Assembly: GCA_028289605.1 (NCBI GenBank)
Contig: JANQON010000011.1
Coordinates: forward strand, 62,001 to 126,000
DNA from: Hyphococcus sp.
GTDB taxonomy: Bacteria; Pseudomonadota; Alphaproteobacteria; Caulobacterales; Parvularculaceae
Direction of reading: 5' to 3'
Length of the DNA: 64,000 nt
Below the pieces are notes generated by a model. It was given only the letters and a program-made list of their open reading frames with translations, made no database searches and was not told the origin of the DNA. The translations under genes and the position numbers were made by a program. Below, piece by piece: positions 60,827 through 64,000 of this stretch (position 1 is its first letter; the number at the start of each line of letters is the position of its first letter).

Positions 60827-63115
60827 ATGGAAAGCGCCAGTATTATGGAAACAGTGCAGAAATTTGTATTGTCTCTCATTGGCAGGCCGGCGGTAAGGTG
60901 GCCGCTTCTGTTTTTCCTCGTCGTTCCCGCTTCTATGGGACTCACACGGCTTGCAGTCTCTACAGACCAAAACATTTTCTTTGGTGAAAACAACCCTGAG
61001 TATCTTGAATATAAGTATCTCGAAGAAACATTCGGCTCAGATGAGTCAATAATCTTCGTCGTCATTGCGAAAAACGAACCAATACTTTCCGCTGAGAACC
61101 TCGCTGCTATTCGTGATTTGACACAACGCGCTTGGCAGATCCCGAATTCGCGCAAAGTGACTTCAATCGCGAACTTCCAACATAGCCATGCGACAGAAGA
61201 CGATATTTTTGTCGGCCCATTGATCGATGCCTCTGCGGCGATCAATGCCGACACGGCATCTGAGATCAGCGCAATTGCGTCGGCCGACCCAATGATAAAC
61301 GGCCTACTTTTGTCTCGCAATCAAAACGCAGCCGCAATCGTCGTGACATTAGACTACGCGCCGGACGACCCCGACGCCGTGCCGCAAATCATGCAGTATT
61401 CCAACCTGCTAAGGCAGGAAATCCTTGCACAAAACCCGGACATCGAAATTGTATTGACGGGCACGGCTCCTATTAGCAACGCCTTTCAGGAGGCAAGCGA
61501 GAAAGACGCGGCCGTGCTGTTTCCGATGACGATCATTATTATCATGGTCGGTTTCTATGTCACTTGGCGTTCCGCCGGCGCCGCTCTAGCGCCGATTTTA
61601 ATCGTTGTCGCCGCAAGCGCGTCGACAATGGGTTTCGCCGGATGGCTCGCGATACCTGTCACGCCGCTACTCGCAATTGTGCCCGTGCTCCTGCTTACGA
61701 TTGGCGTTGCGGATCTGGTCCACCTAAATAATGGTTTTGTCCGTTTTGCTGAATCGATGCCGCTCGAAGAAGCCGTTACGCGGTCCTACGAACACAACAT
61801 GCGGCCCATCCTCATCACGACGCTTTCCACAGCGCTCGGCTTCTTCTCATTTGTATTTGCGGACTCGCCGCCACTGCGGCAGTTCGGCGTCGTAGCAACA
61901 TTTGGCGTTTCAATGACAATGCTGATTGCGTTGCTCGGATACGCGCCTGTCTTGAAAGCATGTAAAACGTCGATCAGGCGAGGCATCCCCAATCTTCGTA
62001 TTTGGGGCAACTGGTGCGATTTCATTGAGCGCCGACCGCTCGTTATTTTGACCGCCGGGCTTTCAACAATCATTGCGATCGCGTCGATCGGGATACCCCA
62101 AATTACATTGGACGATCGTTTCGACAATTACTTCGATGCGTCTTTTGAAGCTCGGCGCGATATGGAGAAGGCTCGCGAAAACCTAATCGGCGTATACTCC
62201 GTGGATTTTTTGGTAAGCACAGGAGCAGAGAACGGCATATTCGAAATACCGAATCTTGAGGAAATCGACCGCTTCACAAACTGGCTCGTCAATCAGCCGA
62301 GAGTCGCACATGTATCCTCATATACGCATATCCTGAAGAAGTTGAACAAGAATTTTCACGCAGATGACCCTGCCCAATATCGTTTGCCGGCAACACAGGA
62401 AGAAGCCGCGCAGTACTTTCTTGCGTATAGCATGTCATTGCCGGACGGCGTTGACTTGAACGACACCGTAAATCTTGATCGATCAACTGTGAGAATTACG
62501 GCTACAACCCCGGAAGCCTCAGCTGTCGACATAAGACAGTTGAAAAATATGGCGGAGCGTTGGGCGACTGACGGGGCTCTCTCAATTGACGTTTCTGCAG
62601 TTGGCATCGGCGTCATGACAGCGTTTATGTCGCAACGGAACATTGAAAGCATGTTCGCTGGAACGCTTGCGATAGTCGTCATCATCGCCGTCATACTTTT
62701 CGCCTGTTTCCGAGATTTTCGCTTCTCGATGGCGGGCCTTGCGGCAAATGTGCTCCCAATCATCGTTGGATTCGCGCTATGGGGGTTGCTGATCGGCAAC
62801 ATTGGCATGGCCGCCGCGATCATAGCGGCGCTCAGTCTTGGGCTGATAGTCGATGACACGGTTCACTTTCTAACGCGATACACCGAAGGCCGCACAGCGC
62901 GTTCACCATTGTTGTACGTATTTGAAAACGCGGGCACGGCAATCATTCAAACGTCGATTATTCTGTTCATCGGCTTTTTTATTTTGGCGTTCTCAGGATT
63001 TTTGATCAATTTCACAATTGGCGTTCTGATGATGACGATTATTGCGTCAGCGCTCTTCATAGACTTGCTGGTGCTACCGGCCCTTTTGATCATAACCGAT
63101 CCGAAGCGAGCATGA
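60827..63115 (+). CDS. MMPL-type RND exporter
   Basis: A 762-residue inner-membrane protein with the MMPL/HpnN layout: one N-terminal helix, a periplasmic domain, five helices with LLLTIGVADLVHLNNGFVRFAE, a second periplasmic domain and five more helices with SLGLIVDDTVHFLTRYTEGR. These aspartate-containing helices resemble the proton relay of sterol-sensing-domain RND proteins. Substrates of this group are usually lipids or hydrophobic metabolites. The start is uncertain between 60827 and an in-frame ATG at 60845 with GGAAAG upstream. It lies 105 bases after the dioxygenase gene and may form a unit with it. Confidence 0.87.
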   Translation: MESASIMETVQKFVLSLIGRPAVRWPLLFFLVVPASMGLTRLAVSTDQNIFFGENNPEYLEYKYLEETFGSDESIIFVVIAKNEPILSAENLAAIRDLTQRAWQIPNSRKVTSIANFQHSHATEDDIFVGPLIDASAAINADTASEISAIASADPMINGLLLSRNQNAAAIVVTLDYAPDDPDAVPQIMQYSNLLRQEILAQNPDIEIVLTGTAPISNAFQEASEKDAAVLFPMTIIIIMVGFYVTWRSAGAALAPILIVVAASASTMGFAGWLAIPVTPLLAIVPVLLLTIGVADLVHLNNGFVRFAESMPLEEAVTRSYEHNMRPILITTLSTALGFFSFVFADSPPLRQFGVVATFGVSMTMLIALLGYAPVLKACKTSIRRGIPNLRIWGNWCDFIERRPLVILTAGLSTIIAIASIGIPQITLDDRFDNYFDASFEARRDMEKARENLIGVYSVDFLVSTGAENGIFEIPNLEEIDRFTNWLVNQPRVAHVSSYTHILKKLNKNFHADDPAQYRLPATQEEAAQYFLAYSMSLPDGVDLNDTVNLDRSTVRITATTPEASAVDIRQLKNMAERWATDGALSIDVSAVGIGVMTAFMSQRNIESMFAGTLAIVVIIAVILFACFRDFRFSMAGLAANVLPIIVGFALWGLLIGNIGMAAAIIAALSLGLIVDDTVHFLTRYTEGRTARSPLLYVFENAGTAIIQTSIILFIGFFILAFSGFLINFTIGVLMMTIIASALFIDLLVLPALLIITDPKRA

Positions 63116-63156
63116 ATGCTAACCACGTTGCGTGCTTGTTGGTGATGTCTGTGTTT

Positions 63157-63168
63157 TGCAAATTTGCA
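63157..63168. promoter_or_regulatory. Perfect 12-base palindrome in a convergent intergenic gap
   Basis: TGCAAATTTGCA is self-complementary and lies between the ends of the MMPL gene and the convergent lipoprotein gene. Similar AT-rich GCAA/TTGC palindromes occur at 58603-58612. Too short for a terminator; purpose unknown. Confidence 0.25.
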
Positions 63169-63189
63169 TTTAGCGCGGAACGGGCGACG

Positions 63190-63936
63190 TCACTTCGACT
63201 CTAGGCGCGCAAATTTATAAACCGGTTCAAACTCTTCATCGACATGCGAAACAAGCAACGTTCCGGGCTCGACGATTTCCAACCAATAGCCAGATCCTCG
63301 CAGACCAAATTCGACAAGAAACCACCGCCCGTTCCCGTCGGGATAAACGCTATGCTTGGCTGAGCTTTTCTCACCGTTGGCGTAACGCTTCTCAATGGTC
63401 ACAGCGTGTCCCTGGCGGATGGTCCAGGTTTCTTCGCCATTGCTCCAATCGCCTGCGAGAGACGGCGGATTGTTGTTAATCGCATCTCCGACGATGTTTA
63501 TATTCACGGCAACATCGTTCGTTGAAAAGAATGCCGCAGAACCGCCCAGCGCTCGACTGCCTTCGCCATAGGCCGACAATGAGAATTGAATTTCACCTTC
63601 GGCGTCATCCGGCACTTTGACGAGCAAATCTCCGGTGACATCACCGCTGCCGTGCAGCGCGATGCGCTCATGAACAATGCGCGCGCCTTGCGGCAACGGC
63701 CGAGGATCAATGCTCGATGTTGCAGGCACAAAACCCAGGGCGCGCTGGCGTTTGCCTTTCACCGGTTGATCAAACGGCACGAGAATGACGGCCCCCGGCC
63801 GCACGGAAAGCTCAATCGCGCTCGGCGCCGACTCGCCGTTGCAGGCGGCGATGGTGGTCATTGCAACAATAGCGAAGGCGACATTGAAAAGAGTTTGCCG
63901 TAACCTTTTGTTTTCCGCCGTAGCCGCGTACGTCAT
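63190..63936 (-). CDS. Lipoprotein of unknown function
   Basis: A 248-residue predicted lipoprotein: basic N-terminus, hydrophobic stretch (TLFNVAFAIVAMTTIAAC) and lipobox Cys near residue 32. The rest looks like a two-part beta-rich protein: an N-terminal portion (about 40-150) with repeated charged loops and a C-terminal portion (about 155-248) with GDWSNGEETWTIRQGHAVTIEKRY and GSGYWLEIVEPGTLLVSHVDEEFEPVYKF. The latter resembles small lipocalin-like or avidin-like extracellular domains only in general style. No function is claimed. The start ATG at 63936 has GGGGCG upstream. Confidence 0.6.
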   Translation of the reverse strand: MTYAATAENKRLRQTLFNVAFAIVAMTTIAACNGESAPSAIELSVRPGAVILVPFDQPVKGKRQRALGFVPATSSIDPRPLPQGARIVHERIALHGSGDVTGDLLVKVPDDAEGEIQFSLSAYGEGSRALGGSAAFFSTNDVAVNINIVGDAINNNPPSLAGDWSNGEETWTIRQGHAVTIEKRYANGEKSSAKHSVYPDGNGRWFLVEFGLRGSGYWLEIVEPGTLLVSHVDEEFEPVYKFARLESK

Positions 63937-64000
63937 GACGACGCCCCGAGACGGCCTAGCCCGTCTCTCGCTCGCTCCTGACCGCCTGCGAGCGCTTTGC

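Noticed and set aside
1-64000. CRISPR arrays, tRNA/rRNA genes, transposases, integrases or att sites
   Set aside because: None were recognised on reading: no regular spaced repeats, no transposase or integrase motifs and no clover-leaf-like sequences noticed. A tRNA scan was not run.

Overview
The window looks like a chromosomal segment of a marine, algae-associated alphaproteobacterium. This is inferred from the large Caulobacterales/Parvularculales-style TonB-dependent receptors, the moderate-to-high G+C, and the combination of substrates. No rRNA, tRNA, CRISPR array, prophage or insertion sequence was recognised. Most genes are on the minus strand, in tightly packed operons with 4-11 base overlaps.

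Layout. (1) 1-2015: a partial NarK-type nitrate/nitrite transporter, a divergent Crp/Fnr regulator with an FNR-like box between them, and a hemerythrin-domain protein. (2) 2534-7003: a two-gene RND efflux system. (3) 7196-17275: a TonB receptor, a complete peptide-type (Dpp/Opp-like) ABC importer and a GMC flavin alcohol dehydrogenase read as one minus-strand series, with a divergent MarR regulator. (4) 17864-26922: a ROK regulator, a ROK sugar kinase, a GH63-like mannosyl/glucosylglycerate hydrolase, glycerate 2-kinase, a sodium/solute symporter and a TonB receptor. Together these make a plausible complete route for a hexosyl-glycerate such as the red-algal osmolyte digeneaside. (5) 28025-40161: an alginate utilisation locus with TonB receptor, FadR-type GntR regulator, PL6 and PL17 lyases, KdgF cupin, MFS transporter, a DEH-reductase-type dehydrogenase and KDG kinase. 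(6) 40451-49731: a seven-gene operon (Baeyer-Villiger monooxygenase, FadD13-like acyl-CoA synthetase, tandem carboxymuconolactone-decarboxylase-fold protein, WS/DGAT acyltransferase, two alpha/beta hydrolases, MFS transporter). Its core resembles the mycobacterial mymA operon. (7) 49886-63936: a SnoaL-like lipoprotein, a PQQ/haem alcohol dehydrogenase behind its own TonB receptor, a regulator built from two fused TetR units, a serine hydrolase lipoprotein, a 2-keto-4-pentenoate hydratase-like protein, a TauD-type dioxygenase, an MMPL-type RND exporter and an unknown lipoprotein.

The common plan is a series of substrate-specific modules. Each couples an outer-membrane TonB receptor to an inner-membrane transporter or periplasmic enzyme and a cytoplasmic pathway, and each has its own regulator family nearby (MarR, ROK, GntR, tandem TetR). 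In all four receptor modules a stem-loop separates the receptor gene from its downstream partners, which suggests the receptor is made in excess. The two most interesting proposals are the hexosyl-glycerate locus and the mymA-like operon combined with a TonB/PQQ periplasmic front end. All functions are inferred from sequence motifs and remembered families; no search was run.
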